A stretch of DNA of 64,000 nt from Bacillus cabrialesii. Lineage in GTDB: Bacteria; Bacillota; Bacilli; Bacillales; Bacillaceae. Below the pieces are notes generated by a model. That model made no database searches. It was not told where the DNA came from and saw nothing but the letters and a program-made list of their open reading frames with translations. The stretch lies in assembly GCF_004124315.2 (NCBI RefSeq), contig NZ_CP096889.1, positions 1,657,001 through 1,721,000 of the forward strand, given 5' to 3'. Positions 53,396 through 63,533 of this stretch are shown one piece after another (positions within the stretch are counted from its first letter, which is position 1; the number at the start of each line of letters is the position of its first letter). Both the position numbers and the translations under genes were made by a program.

Positions 53396-53673
53396 AAGAA
53401 CAGACGCCGATCAGAAAAGCAGTGGCTCTCCACTATGACGAACAAAAAGACAAGGCGCCGAGAGTGATTGCCACAGGAAAAGGCCATGTAGCCGACAACA
53501 TTATCAAAGAAGCGAAAAAGGCAGGGGTCCCGATTCAAGAAGATCGGACCCTTGTCGAATTAATGCGTCATTTGACTGTGTATGATCAAATCCCGGAAGC
53601 TCTTTATGAAACAGTAGCCGAGATTTTTTCGTTCATTTACAGATTGGATGAAAGTGTAAAAAACAAAAAATAG
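53392..53673 (+). CDS. ylqH: FlhB C-terminal domain-like protein YlqH
   Basis: The 93-residue protein matches the cytoplasmic export-switch domain of FlhB: RKAVALHYDEQKDKAPRVIATGKGHVADNIIKEAKKAGVPIQED and IPEALYETVAEIFSFIYRL are very close to the FlhB consensus. It lacks the membrane region and the NPTH autocleavage motif, and starts about where the cleaved fragment would start. Its ATG overlaps the ylqG stop (ATGA), so the pair is translationally coupled. The main flagellar flhB lies elsewhere in Bacillus. Confidence 0.85.
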   Translation: MKEQTPIRKAVALHYDEQKDKAPRVIATGKGHVADNIIKEAKKAGVPIQEDRTLVELMRHLTVYDQIPEALYETVAEIFSFIYRLDESVKNKK

Positions 53674-53767
53674 CTGAAATATTCCCCATCCTCCGTTAGA
53701 AATTTATGTTTTTAATAAAATAAAAGTTTGAATGTTTAGAAGGATTTAAAGATTTTGCATCGAACTC

Positions 53768-53797
53768 TAGACAATTCTTCCAGTATTATTATAGAAT
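53768..53797 (+). promoter_or_regulatory. Possible sigma-A promoter of sucC-sucD
   Basis: TAGACA (53768-53773) is followed by TATAGA after 16 bases or TAGAAT after 18. It lies 50 bases before sucC. The 122 bases from ylqH to the -10 hold no clear terminator. Confidence 0.5.
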
Positions 53798-53846
53798 GAA
53801 AGCGCAGTCTATTTTAGTTTTGTTACATAAGTTAGGAGGATGGGAA

Positions 53847-55004
<1,158 letters not shown>

Positions 55005-55032
55005 GAAAGAATGAAAGGCAGGGGACCAGATA

Positions 55033-55935
55033 ATGAGTGTTTTTATTAATAAAGATACAAGAGTTATTGTGCAAGGGATTACAGGTTCTACCGCTTTATT
55101 TCATACGAAGCAGATGCTCGAATACGGCACAAATATCGTAGGCGGTGTAACACCTGGAAAAGGCGGAACTGAAGCGGAAGGTGTTCCTGTATTTAATACA
55201 GTGGCTGAAGCCGTTCAAACGACCGGCGCTAACGCGTCTGTTATATATGTGCCGGCACCATTTGCAGCTGATGCGATTATGGAAGCGGTAGATGCCGAGC
55301 TTGATCTCGTGATTTGTATCACAGAGCATATTCCGGTTTTGGACATGGTGAAGGTCAAACGCTTCATGGAAGGCAAGAAAACGAGACTGATAGGGCCGAA
55401 CTGCCCTGGTGTCATTACGCCTGAAGAATGTAAAATCGGCATTATGCCTGGATATATCCATAAAAAGGGCCATGTAGGCGTTGTATCGCGTTCAGGAACA
55501 TTAACATACGAAGCGGTGCACCAGCTGTCAGAAGCGGGTGTAGGACAATCTACAGCTGTTGGAATCGGCGGCGACCCTGTAAATGGCACAAACTTTATTG
55601 ACGTTTTAAAAGCGTTTAACGAAGATCCTGACACACACGCTGTCATCATGATTGGCGAAATCGGCGGTACTGCTGAAGAGGAAGCGGCAGAGTGGGTAAA
55701 AGCCAACATGACAAAACCGGTCGTCGGTTTTATCGGCGGTAAAACAGCACCTCCAGGGAAACGCATGGGGCATGCAGGCGCCATCATTTCAGGCGGGAAA
55801 GGGACAGCTGATGAAAAAATCAAAACCCTTAATGCATGCGGAATAGAAGTTGCAGAGACACCTTCTGTAATGGGTGAAACCTTAATTAAAGTGCTGAAAG
55901 AAAAGAACTTGTTCGAAACTTGCAAAACGCATTAA
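55033..55935 (+). CDS. sucD: Succinyl-CoA synthetase, alpha subunit
   Basis: The 300-residue CoA-binding subunit carries the phosphohistidine intermediate; His247 in MGHAGAIISGGKG fits that position. The CoA domain GITGSTALFHTKQML near the N terminus and SRSGTLTYEAVHQL are typical. GCAGGGG precedes the ATG. A long open frame on the opposite strand is not judged real. Confidence 0.96.
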   Translation: MSVFINKDTRVIVQGITGSTALFHTKQMLEYGTNIVGGVTPGKGGTEAEGVPVFNTVAEAVQTTGANASVIYVPAPFAADAIMEAVDAELDLVICITEHIPVLDMVKVKRFMEGKKTRLIGPNCPGVITPEECKIGIMPGYIHKKGHVGVVSRSGTLTYEAVHQLSEAGVGQSTAVGIGGDPVNGTNFIDVLKAFNEDPDTHAVIMIGEIGGTAEEEAAEWVKANMTKPVVGFIGGKTAPPGKRMGHAGAIISGGKGTADEKIKTLNACGIEVAETPSVMGETLIKVLKEKNLFETCKTH

Positions 55936-55942
55936 TAAAGAA

Positions 55943-55975
55943 GGGACAGCCATCAAGGCTGTTCCTGCTTTTTCT
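55943..55975 (+). terminator. Terminator of sucCD
   Basis: GGGACAGCC and GGCTGTTCC pair (one G-U) around ATCAA, followed by TGCTTTTTCTGT. It lies seven bases after the sucD stop and 21 bases before dprA. Confidence 0.75.
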
Positions 55976-55995
55976 GTCAAAAGGAGGTCAATATA

Positions 55996-56889
55996 TTGGA
56001 TCAGGCCGCTGCCTGTTTAATGATTTGCAGAATCAATCAATTATTATCCCCATCTCTTCTATTAAAATGGTGGAAAGCCGATCCGTCTATGTCGCTGACA
56101 TCATCCGTGTTAGAAACTGTTACTCGCGGTAAAATAAAGACAGCTGCACTGAAAAACAAAATAGAAGAACATTATCCAAAGCTTCAGCGTCTGCTTGATG
56201 CTTACCATGAGGAAGGCATTATCCCCATCCCGATTTCTTCAAAGCAATATCCTATCTGGCTGAAAACGATTTATGATCCCCCCGCCGTCCTGTTTGCTAA
56301 GGGTGATATGACCCTTCTATCGAAAGGGAGGAAAATTGGAATGGTAGGGACAAGACATCCGACAGCTTATGGGATACAAGTTATCAATCATCTTACAAAA
56401 GAGCTTTGCCGTAAAGATTGGGTGATTGTCAGCGGGCTGGCGTCTGGGATAGACGGAATGTCCCATGCTGCAAGTATTAGGGCGAAGGGGCGGACAATCG
56501 GCGTCATTGCAGGCGGATTTCAGCATATTTATCCCCGGGAAAACCTTCAGTTAGCAGATCACATGGCTAAACACCATATCCTTCTGTCAGAACACCCACC
56601 TGAAACCAAACCCCAAAAATGGCATTTCCCTATGAGAAATCGTATCATCAGCGGACTAAGTGAAGGCATTATTGTCGTACAGGGCAAAGAAAAAAGCGGT
56701 TCACTGATTACTGCATATCAAGCGCTGGAACAAGGGAGAGAAGTATTTGCCGTACCCGGTTCATTATTTGACCCTTACGCCGGAGGTCCTATAAAACTGA
56801 TTCAGCAGGGGGCTAAAGCCATAAGGTCAGCAGACGATATTTTCGAGGAGCTTCCGGAGAGAAACGTTCAATATACGGAACTCTTTTGA
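55996..56889 (+). CDS. dprA: DNA processing protein A
   Basis: The 297-residue protein (also smf) binds incoming single-stranded DNA during transformation and loads RecA. The Rossmann-like core shows MVGTRHPTAYG, VSGLASGIDGMSH, GFQHIYPREN and MRNRIISGLSEGIIVVQGKEKSGSL. The start is TTG 55996, eight bases behind AAAGGAGG. In B. subtilis it is part of the ComK competence regulon; I did not find an unambiguous ComK box in the 60-base gap. It lacks the C-terminal winged-helix domain of many DprA proteins. Confidence 0.94.
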   Translation: MDQAAACLMICRINQLLSPSLLLKWWKADPSMSLTSSVLETVTRGKIKTAALKNKIEEHYPKLQRLLDAYHEEGIIPIPISSKQYPIWLKTIYDPPAVLFAKGDMTLLSKGRKIGMVGTRHPTAYGIQVINHLTKELCRKDWVIVSGLASGIDGMSHAASIRAKGRTIGVIAGGFQHIYPRENLQLADHMAKHHILLSEHPPETKPQKWHFPMRNRIISGLSEGIIVVQGKEKSGSLITAYQALEQGREVFAVPGSLFDPYAGGPIKLIQQGAKAIRSADDIFEELPERNVQYTELF

Positions 56890-56897
56890 ATTATCGT

Positions 56898-56926
56898 TTG
56901 ACAAACGGTATTGTAATATTTAATAA
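56898..56926 (+). promoter_or_regulatory. Promoter upstream of topA
   Basis: TTGACA (56898-56903) and TAATAA (56921-56926) are 17 bases apart. The leader to topA would be about 145 bases and A/T rich; topA promoters are often sensitive to DNA supercoiling, but nothing in the sequence proves that here. Confidence 0.6.
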
Positions 56927-57075
56927 TAGTGAGGATTTAAAGTTGCATATTGTTTTCTGTTTAAATAATGACGTTCATCATAAAGAATGAAATGTTGAAA
57001 GCCAAATAAAGACAGCTGCAAAAATAAAATTGAAATACTTGAAAAGAGAGAGAACACCTCTTGAGGGGGATGAAA

Positions 57076-59151
57076 ATGTCTGATTATCTAGTCATCGTGG
57101 AATCGCCCGCTAAGGCGAAAACGATTGAACGTTACTTAGGTAAAAAATATAAAGTGAAAGCATCAATGGGACATGTCCGGGATCTTCCGAAAAGTCAAAT
57201 GGGAGTTGACATAGAACAGAATTTCGAACCGAAATATATTACCATTCGAGGAAAAGGACCGGTATTAAAAGAGCTGAAAACGGCTGCGAAAAAGGCCAAA
57301 AAAGTCTATCTCGCAGCCGACCCCGACAGAGAAGGGGAAGCGATTGCATGGCACTTGGCGCACAGTCTTGATTTAGATCTCAATTCAGACTGCCGTGTGG
57401 TGTTTAATGAAATTACAAAAGACGCCATTAAGGAATCGTTTAAGCATCCACGCATGATCAATATGGATTTAGTGGATGCACAGCAGGCGAGACGTATTTT
57501 AGACAGGCTTGTCGGATATAAAATCAGTCCTATCCTTTGGAAAAAAGTCAAAAAAGGGCTTAGCGCAGGCCGCGTGCAATCCGTTGCCCTCCGTTTGATT
57601 ATTGATCGTGAAAAAGAAATTAACGATTTTAAGCCAGAGGAATATTGGACGATTGACGGCACGTTCTTAAAAGGACAGGAAACGTTTGAAGCGAGCTTTT
57701 TCGGAAAAAACGGCAAAAAACTTCCTTTAAATAGTGAAGCCGATGTAAAAGACATTCTTTCTCAGCTTAAAGGCAATAAATACACAGTTGAAAAAGTAAC
57801 GAAAAAGGAACGCAAGCGTAATCCAGCCTTGCCTTTTACCACTTCCACCCTGCAACAGGAAGCGGCGCGCAAGCTCAATTTCAGAGCGAAGAAAACGATG
57901 ATGATTGCACAGCAATTATATGAAGGAATCGATCTTGGAAGAGAAGGAACTGTCGGTCTGATCACGTATATGAGAACGGATTCAACTCGTATTTCAAATA
58001 CGGCGGTTGATGAAGCAGCTGCATTTATTGATCAGGCATACGGCAAAGAGTTCTTAGGCGGCAAACGCAAGCCTGCGAAAAAGAATGAAAATGCCCAGGA
58101 CGCTCACGAAGCTATCCGCCCGACATCAGTTCTCAGAAAACCAAGTGAATTAAAAGCAGTACTTGGCAGAGATCAGATGAGATTATATAAATTAATTTGG
58201 GAGCGCTTTGTTGCCAGCCAAATGGCATCTGCTGTTCTCGATACAATGAGTGTCGACTTGACAAACAATGGTTTGACATTTCGTGCAAATGGAAGTAAAG
58301 TCAAATTTTCCGGGTTTATGAAGGTGTATGTTGAAGGAAAAGACGACCAACTGGAAGAAAAAGACCGGATGCTGCCCGACTTAAAAGAAGGCGACACGGT
58401 ATTATCAAAAGATATAGAACCGGAGCAGCATTTTACCCAGCCGCCTCCGCGCTTTACTGAGGCACGGCTCGTTAAAACCCTTGAAGAACTAGGAATCGGC
58501 CGTCCTTCCACATATGCTCCGACGCTTGATACCATTCAGCGGCGCGGCTACGTGGGTTTGGATAATAAACGCTTTGTTCCGACTGAACTGGGACAGATCG
58601 TTCTTGACTTGATCATGGAATTTTTCCCGGAAATCATTAACGTTGAGTTTACAGCGAAAATGGAAAAAGACCTTGATCATGTTGAAGAAGGCAGCACCGA
58701 ATGGGTTAAAATTATTGATAACTTCTATACCGATTTTGAAAAACGGGTCAAAAAAGCTGAATCGGAAATGAAGGAAGTTGAAATCGAGCCGGAATATGCA
58801 GGGGAAGATTGTGAATTGTGCAATTCTCCAATGGTATATAAGATGGGCCGATACGGTAAATTCTTAGCTTGCTCCAACTTCCCGGACTGCCGGAACACCA
58901 AACCGATTGTGAAACAAATCGGCGTGAAGTGCCCGAGCTGCGGTGAAGGTAATATTGTAGAGCGAAAATCGAAAAAGAAACGGGTTTTTTACGGCTGTGA
59001 CCGTTATCCAGAGTGTGAATTCGTTTCTTGGGACAAACCAATTGAACGAAAATGCCCGAAATGCGGAAAAATGCTGGTCGAGAAAAAACTCAAAAAAGGC
59101 ATACAAGTCCAATGCGTGGAATGCGATTATAAGGAAGAACCACAGAAGTAG
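57076..59151 (+). CDS. topA: DNA topoisomerase I
   Basis: The 691-residue type IA enzyme relaxes negative supercoils. The TOPRIM domain begins YLVIVESPAKAKTIERYL, with Walker-like DPDREGEAIAWHL; the active-site tyrosine is Tyr298 in ITYMRTDSTR. Three C-terminal zinc ribbons are seen (CELC/CSNFPDC, CPSC/CDRYPEC, CPKC/CVEC). ATG 57076 lies after GAGGGGGATG; an in-frame start at 57061 overlaps this site. Followed by trmFO. Confidence 0.97.
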   Translation: MSDYLVIVESPAKAKTIERYLGKKYKVKASMGHVRDLPKSQMGVDIEQNFEPKYITIRGKGPVLKELKTAAKKAKKVYLAADPDREGEAIAWHLAHSLDLDLNSDCRVVFNEITKDAIKESFKHPRMINMDLVDAQQARRILDRLVGYKISPILWKKVKKGLSAGRVQSVALRLIIDREKEINDFKPEEYWTIDGTFLKGQETFEASFFGKNGKKLPLNSEADVKDILSQLKGNKYTVEKVTKKERKRNPALPFTTSTLQQEAARKLNFRAKKTMMIAQQLYEGIDLGREGTVGLITYMRTDSTRISNTAVDEAAAFIDQAYGKEFLGGKRKPAKKNENAQDAHEAIRPTSVLRKPSELKAVLGRDQMRLYKLIWERFVASQMASAVLDTMSVDLTNNGLTFRANGSKVKFSGFMKVYVEGKDDQLEEKDRMLPDLKEGDTVLSKDIEPEQHFTQPPPRFTEARLVKTLEELGIGRPSTYAPTLDTIQRRGYVGLDNKRFVPTELGQIVLDLIMEFFPEIINVEFTAKMEKDLDHVEEGSTEWVKIIDNFYTDFEKRVKKAESEMKEVEIEPEYAGEDCELCNSPMVYKMGRYGKFLACSNFPDCRNTKPIVKQIGVKCPSCGEGNIVERKSKKKRVFYGCDRYPECEFVSWDKPIERKCPKCGKMLVEKKLKKGIQVQCVECDYKEEPQK

Positions 59152-59182
59152 CGGTGAGCAGGGTCTTGCTCACCTTCTTTGT
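59152..59182 (+). terminator. Terminator of topA
   Basis: GGTGAGCA (59153-59160) and TGCTCACC (59167-59174) form a perfect stem, followed by TTCTTTGTG. The T tract is modest. Confidence 0.75.
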
Positions 59183-59226
59183 GTGTTAAAAGAAGGCCTT
59201 GAATAATAAACTAGGAGATGTGAAAG

Positions 59227-60534
59227 ATGAACCAACAAACAGTGAATGTAATCGGAGCCGGACTCGCAGGAAGTGAAGCGGCATGGCAGCTTGCCAAACG
59301 GGGGATTCAAGTCAAGTTATATGAAATGCGCCCTGTTAAACAAACGCCTGCGCACCATACAGATAAATTTGCCGAGCTTGTGTGCAGCAACTCCCTGCGT
59401 TCCAATACGCTCGCTAACGCTGTCGGTGTATTAAAGGAAGAAATGCGGGCGCTTGATTCCGCCATCATCGCGGCTGCTGACGAATGTTCGGTGCCTGCCG
59501 GCGGCGCTCTTGCAGTAGACCGTCATGAATTTGCCCAAAGTGTGACAAATCGGGTTAAAAATCATCCAAACGTAACCGTTATTAATGAAGAAGTGACAGA
59601 AATTCCTGAAGGTCCTACCATTATCGCAACGGGTCCATTAACATCTGAATCACTGTCTGCCCAACTGAAAGAGCTGACTGGAGAGGATTATTTATATTTT
59701 TATGACGCAGCTGCGCCAATTGTAGAAAAAGACAGCCTTGATATGGATAAAGTGTACTTGAAATCCCGTTATGATAAAGGTGAAGCGGCATATTTGAACT
59801 GCCCGATGACAGAAGAAGAGTTTGACCGTTTTCATGAAGCATTAACATCGGCAGAGACAGTACCATTAAAAGAATTTGAAAAAGAAATTTTCTTTGAAGG
59901 CTGCATGCCGATTGAAGTCATGGCAAAACGGGGAAAGAAAACAATGCTTTTCGGACCGATGAAGCCGGTTGGTTTAGAGCATCCTGTTACAGGAAAGCGT
60001 CCTTATGCTGTTGTTCAGCTCAGACAGGATGATGCAGCAGGAACACTCTATAATATTGTAGGATTCCAGACTCATTTAAAATGGGGAGACCAAAAGGAAG
60101 TTCTCAAATTGATTCCGGGCCTTGAAAATGTAGAAATCGTCAGATACGGCGTGATGCATAGAAACACGTTCATTAACTCTCCAAGCCTGTTAAAGCCTAC
60201 TTATCAATTTAAAAACCGCAGTGATCTGTTCTTTGCAGGCCAAATGACGGGAGTAGAAGGATATGTGGAATCAGCTGCTTCAGGACTAGTAGCAGGTATT
60301 AATGCGGCTAAACTTGTTTTAGGAGAAGAGCTTGTTACTTTCCCTCAGGAAACAGCAATAGGCAGTATGGCTCACTATATTACAACAACAAACCAGAAGA
60401 ACTTCCAGCCGATGAATGCAAACTTTGGGCTTTTAAAAGAATTGCCTGTTAAAATTAAAAATAAAAAAGAGCGTAATGAACAATACGCGAATCGTGCGAT
60501 TGAGACAATTCAAACAATTTCGAAAACAATATAG
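59227..60534 (+). CDS. trmFO: tRNA m5U54 methyltransferase (folate/FAD)
   Basis: The 435-residue flavoprotein (formerly gid) uses methylenetetrahydrofolate and FADH2 to make ribothymidine at position 54 of tRNA. The FAD motif GAGLAGSEAAWQL is at residues 10-22; the two mechanistic cysteines are Cys53 (LVCSNSLRSN) and Cys226 (EGCMPIEVM). The C-terminal half has GQMTGVEGYVESAASGLVAG. AGGAGATG precedes the ATG. Confidence 0.95.
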   Translation: MNQQTVNVIGAGLAGSEAAWQLAKRGIQVKLYEMRPVKQTPAHHTDKFAELVCSNSLRSNTLANAVGVLKEEMRALDSAIIAAADECSVPAGGALAVDRHEFAQSVTNRVKNHPNVTVINEEVTEIPEGPTIIATGPLTSESLSAQLKELTGEDYLYFYDAAAPIVEKDSLDMDKVYLKSRYDKGEAAYLNCPMTEEEFDRFHEALTSAETVPLKEFEKEIFFEGCMPIEVMAKRGKKTMLFGPMKPVGLEHPVTGKRPYAVVQLRQDDAAGTLYNIVGFQTHLKWGDQKEVLKLIPGLENVEIVRYGVMHRNTFINSPSLLKPTYQFKNRSDLFFAGQMTGVEGYVESAASGLVAGINAAKLVLGEELVTFPQETAIGSMAHYITTTNQKNFQPMNANFGLLKELPVKIKNKKERNEQYANRAIETIQTISKTI

Positions 60535-60601
60535 GTATTGATTGCAACCTGAACGCGATTTGTGATACCATTTAAAAGCCCTTCCTGGGGAGGTATTAGG
60601 C

Positions 60602-61516
60602 ATGGAGAATGTTAAGAATTTCGTAAAGTTATTCGTAGAATATTTACAAATTGAAAAAAATTATTCACAATATACTATTGTGAATTATGTGGATTCAATT
60701 GAAGAATTCGAGACTTTCCTGCGCGTTCAAGGTATAAATGGATTTGAAGAAGCTGCATATCAAGATACTAGGATTTTTTTGACGGAAGCCTATGAAAAAG
60801 GTTTATCGAGAAGAACAATAAGCAAAAAGATATCTGCATTAAGAAGCTTTTATAAGTTTCTGATGCGTGAAAAGCTTGTTGAAGAGAATCCGTTTCAGCT
60901 TGTTCATCTGCCAAAACAAGAGAAACGGATACCGAAGTTTCTATATCAAAAAGAGCTTGAGGAACTGTTTGAAGTTTCAGATATAAGCCAGCCGACCGGA
61001 ATGAGGGACCAAGCGCTGTTAGAGCTTCTCTATGCCACCGGAATGAGGGTCAGTGAATGCTGTTCCATAACTGTTAACGACGTTGATTTATTTATGGACA
61101 CTGTCCTTGTTCACGGTAAAGGCAAGAAGCAGCGCTATATCCCCTTTGGGTCTTACGCCCGCGAAGCGTTGAAGGTATATATGAATAGCGGAAGACAGTG
61201 CTTGCTGATGAAAGCAAAAGAACCTCATGACCTATTATTCGTAAATCAAAGAGGCGGACCGCTTACGGCCCGAGGCATCAGACATATTTTGAGCGGGCTT
61301 GTTCAAAAAGCGTCCGGTACTTTACATATCCATCCGCATATGCTTCGACATACGTTCGCCACTCATCTGTTAAACGAAGGAGCAGATTTGAGAAGCGTTC
61401 AGGAACTGCTCGGGCATTCCAATCTGTCTTCGACACAGATATACACGCACGTTTCGAAGGAAATGTTGAGAAACACATATATGTCTCACCATCCAAGAGC
61501 TTTTAAGAAAAATTAA
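60602..61516 (+). CDS. xerC: Tyrosine recombinase XerC (CodV)
   Basis: The 304-residue site-specific recombinase resolves chromosome dimers at dif with RipX (XerD). The catalytic set is R149, H246, R249, H272 and the nucleophile Tyr281 (YTHVSKEML), with the N-terminal SAM-like core-binding domain over residues 1-90. Called codV in B. subtilis because it heads the codV-clpQ-clpY-codY run. Not a mobile-element integrase: no att repeats or cargo are seen nearby. Confidence 0.94.
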   Translation: MENVKNFVKLFVEYLQIEKNYSQYTIVNYVDSIEEFETFLRVQGINGFEEAAYQDTRIFLTEAYEKGLSRRTISKKISALRSFYKFLMREKLVEENPFQLVHLPKQEKRIPKFLYQKELEELFEVSDISQPTGMRDQALLELLYATGMRVSECCSITVNDVDLFMDTVLVHGKGKKQRYIPFGSYAREALKVYMNSGRQCLLMKAKEPHDLLFVNQRGGPLTARGIRHILSGLVQKASGTLHIHPHMLRHTFATHLLNEGADLRSVQELLGHSNLSSTQIYTHVSKEMLRNTYMSHHPRAFKKN

Positions 61517-61528
61517 AGGAGGCCCTTT

Positions 61529-62074
61529 ATGTCATCTTTTCATGCGACCACAATATTTGCCGTGCAGCATAAGGGACGAAGCGCTATGTCCGGAGACGGG
61601 CAAGTGACATTTGGTCAGGCTGTTGTCATGAAACACACTGCAAGAAAAGTGAGAAAACTGTTTAACGGCAAGGTTCTTGCCGGGTTTGCAGGATCTGTTG
61701 CAGACGCTTTCACTTTATTCGAAAAGTTTGAAGCTAAGCTTGAAGAATATAACGGCAACATAAAACGGGCGGCTGTTGAGCTTGCGAAGGAATGGCGCAG
61801 CGATAAAGTGCTTAGAAAGCTTGAAGCCATGCTGATTGTTATGAATCAGGATACTTTGCTTCTCGTATCGGGAACAGGCGAGGTGATTGAACCAGATGAC
61901 GGCATTCTCGCGATTGGATCAGGAGGCAACTATGCTTTGGCAGCCGGAAGAGCTTTGAAAAAGCATGCCGGTGAAAGTATGTCTGCAAGTGAGATTGCTA
62001 GAGCCGCGTTAGAAACAGCAGGCGAAATTTGTGTTTACACGAACGATCAAATCATACTGGAAGAGCTTGAATAG
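61529..62074 (+). CDS. clpQ: ClpQ (HslV/CodW) peptidase subunit
   Basis: The 181-residue proteasome-like peptidase works with ClpY. The reading MSSFHATTIFAVQ has five residues before the usual HslV start, where most HslV proteins begin with a catalytic threonine after Met removal; the B. subtilis protein is known to act through N-terminal serine instead, and Ser2 is here. GSGGNYALAAGRAL and the rest fit HslV. It starts 12 bases after codV behind AAAGGAGG. Confidence 0.95.
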   Translation: MSSFHATTIFAVQHKGRSAMSGDGQVTFGQAVVMKHTARKVRKLFNGKVLAGFAGSVADAFTLFEKFEAKLEEYNGNIKRAAVELAKEWRSDKVLRKLEAMLIVMNQDTLLLVSGTGEVIEPDDGILAIGSGGNYALAAGRALKKHAGESMSASEIARAALETAGEICVYTNDQIILEELE

Positions 62075-62090
62075 AAAGGACTTGAGGCGC

Positions 62091-63494
62091 ATGGAAAAAA
62101 AACCGTTAACTCCAAGACAGATTGTAGATCGGTTAGACCAATATATTGTCGGTCAGCAAAACGCGAAAAAAGCTGTCGCCGTGGCATTAAGAAACCGCTA
62201 TAGAAGAAGTCTTCTGGATGAAAAGCTGAAGGACGAGGTCGTTCCGAAAAACATTTTAATGATGGGGCCTACCGGCGTTGGAAAAACTGAAATTGCCAGA
62301 AGAATCGCCAAGCTTTCAGGAGCGCCATTTATCAAAATTGAAGCAACAAAATTTACCGAAGTCGGCTATGTAGGCAGAGATGTTGAATCAATGGTCAGAG
62401 ACCTTGTGGAAACTTCTGTTCGGCTTATAAAAGAAGAGAAAATGAATGAAGTAAAGGAGCAGGCAGAAGAAAATGCAAACAAACGCATTGTTCGTCTGTT
62501 AGTTCCTGGGAAGAAAAAACAATCAGGCGTTAAAAATCCGTTTGAAATGTTTTTTGGCGGGAGCCAGCCGAACAGCGAAGATGAAGCGGAGAGCCAGGAA
62601 GAAGCCAACATTGAGGAAAAAAGAAAACGCATGGCGCATCAGCTCGCTTTAGGAGAGCTCGAAGACTACTATGTAACAGTAGAAGTCGAAGAGCAGCAGC
62701 CTTCTATGTTTGACATGCTGCAGGGCTCGGGTATGGAGCAGATGGGTATGAATATGCAGGATGCTCTGAGCGGATTAATGCCAAAGAAAAAGAAACGGCG
62801 CAAAATGACAGTCAGAGAAGCCAGAAAAGTCCTGACGAATGAAGAAGCAAGCAAACTCATCGATATGGATGAAGTCAGCCAGGAAGCTGTTCAGAGAGCG
62901 GAAGAGAGCGGCATTATCTTTATCGACGAGATTGATAAAATTGCAAAAAACGGCGGCGCATCATCCTCTGCCGATGTATCAAGAGAAGGCGTTCAGCGGG
63001 ATATCCTTCCGATCGTTGAGGGTTCTACCGTTGTCACTAAATATGGTTCGGTAAAAACAGACCATGTGTTATTTATTGCAGCAGGAGCGTTTCATATGGC
63101 CAAACCATCTGATTTGATTCCTGAGCTGCAAGGGCGTTTTCCGATTCGTGTAGAACTGAGCAAACTCACGGTAGACGACTTCGTGAGGATTCTGGTTGAG
63201 CCGGATAATGCGCTGCTGAAACAATATCAGGCATTATTGCAGACAGAAGGTATATCTCTTGAATTTTCTGACGAAGCTATTCATAAGATTGCTGAAGTAG
63301 CTTATCATGTGAACCAGGACACAGATAATATTGGTGCGAGACGCCTTCATACAATACTTGAACGTCTATTAGAAGATCTGTCGTTTGAAGCTCCTGATGT
63401 AACAATGGAGAAAATAACGATTACACCGCAGTATGTCGAAGATAAGCTCGGAACGATAGCCAAAAACAAAGATTTAAGTCAATTTATATTGTGA
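62091..63494 (+). CDS. clpY: ClpY (HslU/CodX) ATPase subunit
   Basis: The 467-residue AAA+ unfoldase feeds proteins to ClpQ. The N-terminal domain begins LTPRQIVDRLDQYIVGQ, followed by Walker A GPTGVGKTE (about residues 60-68), a large variable I domain (about 110-245), Walker B IIFIDEIDKIA, and the C-terminal GARRLHTILERLLEDLSF. ATG 62091 was chosen as the family start; an in-frame start at 62031 lies inside clpQ. Confidence 0.96.
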   Translation: MEKKPLTPRQIVDRLDQYIVGQQNAKKAVAVALRNRYRRSLLDEKLKDEVVPKNILMMGPTGVGKTEIARRIAKLSGAPFIKIEATKFTEVGYVGRDVESMVRDLVETSVRLIKEEKMNEVKEQAEENANKRIVRLLVPGKKKQSGVKNPFEMFFGGSQPNSEDEAESQEEANIEEKRKRMAHQLALGELEDYYVTVEVEEQQPSMFDMLQGSGMEQMGMNMQDALSGLMPKKKKRRKMTVREARKVLTNEEASKLIDMDEVSQEAVQRAEESGIIFIDEIDKIAKNGGASSSADVSREGVQRDILPIVEGSTVVTKYGSVKTDHVLFIAAGAFHMAKPSDLIPELQGRFPIRVELSKLTVDDFVRILVEPDNALLKQYQALLQTEGISLEFSDEAIHKIAEVAYHVNQDTDNIGARRLHTILERLLEDLSFEAPDVTMEKITITPQYVEDKLGTIAKNKDLSQFIL

Positions 63495-63533
63495 AAAATT
63501 TAATAAGAGGAATGTTTAGGAGGATTATTTAAC

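Noticed and set aside
55215..55925. 236-codon open frame on the minus strand opposite sucD
   Set aside because: It lies wholly within sucD, has no ribosome-binding site, and its low-complexity Ser/Pro/Thr composition is what the reverse complement of a biased codon pattern gives.
55936..55995. ComK box before dprA
   Set aside because: A-rich and T-rich runs occur but not as two clear AAAA-N5-TTTT dyads at the right spacing.
60602..61516. Tyrosine recombinase as sign of an integrated element
   Set aside because: It is XerC/CodV at its normal chromosomal place before clpQ; no att repeats, tRNA target, or cargo genes are near.
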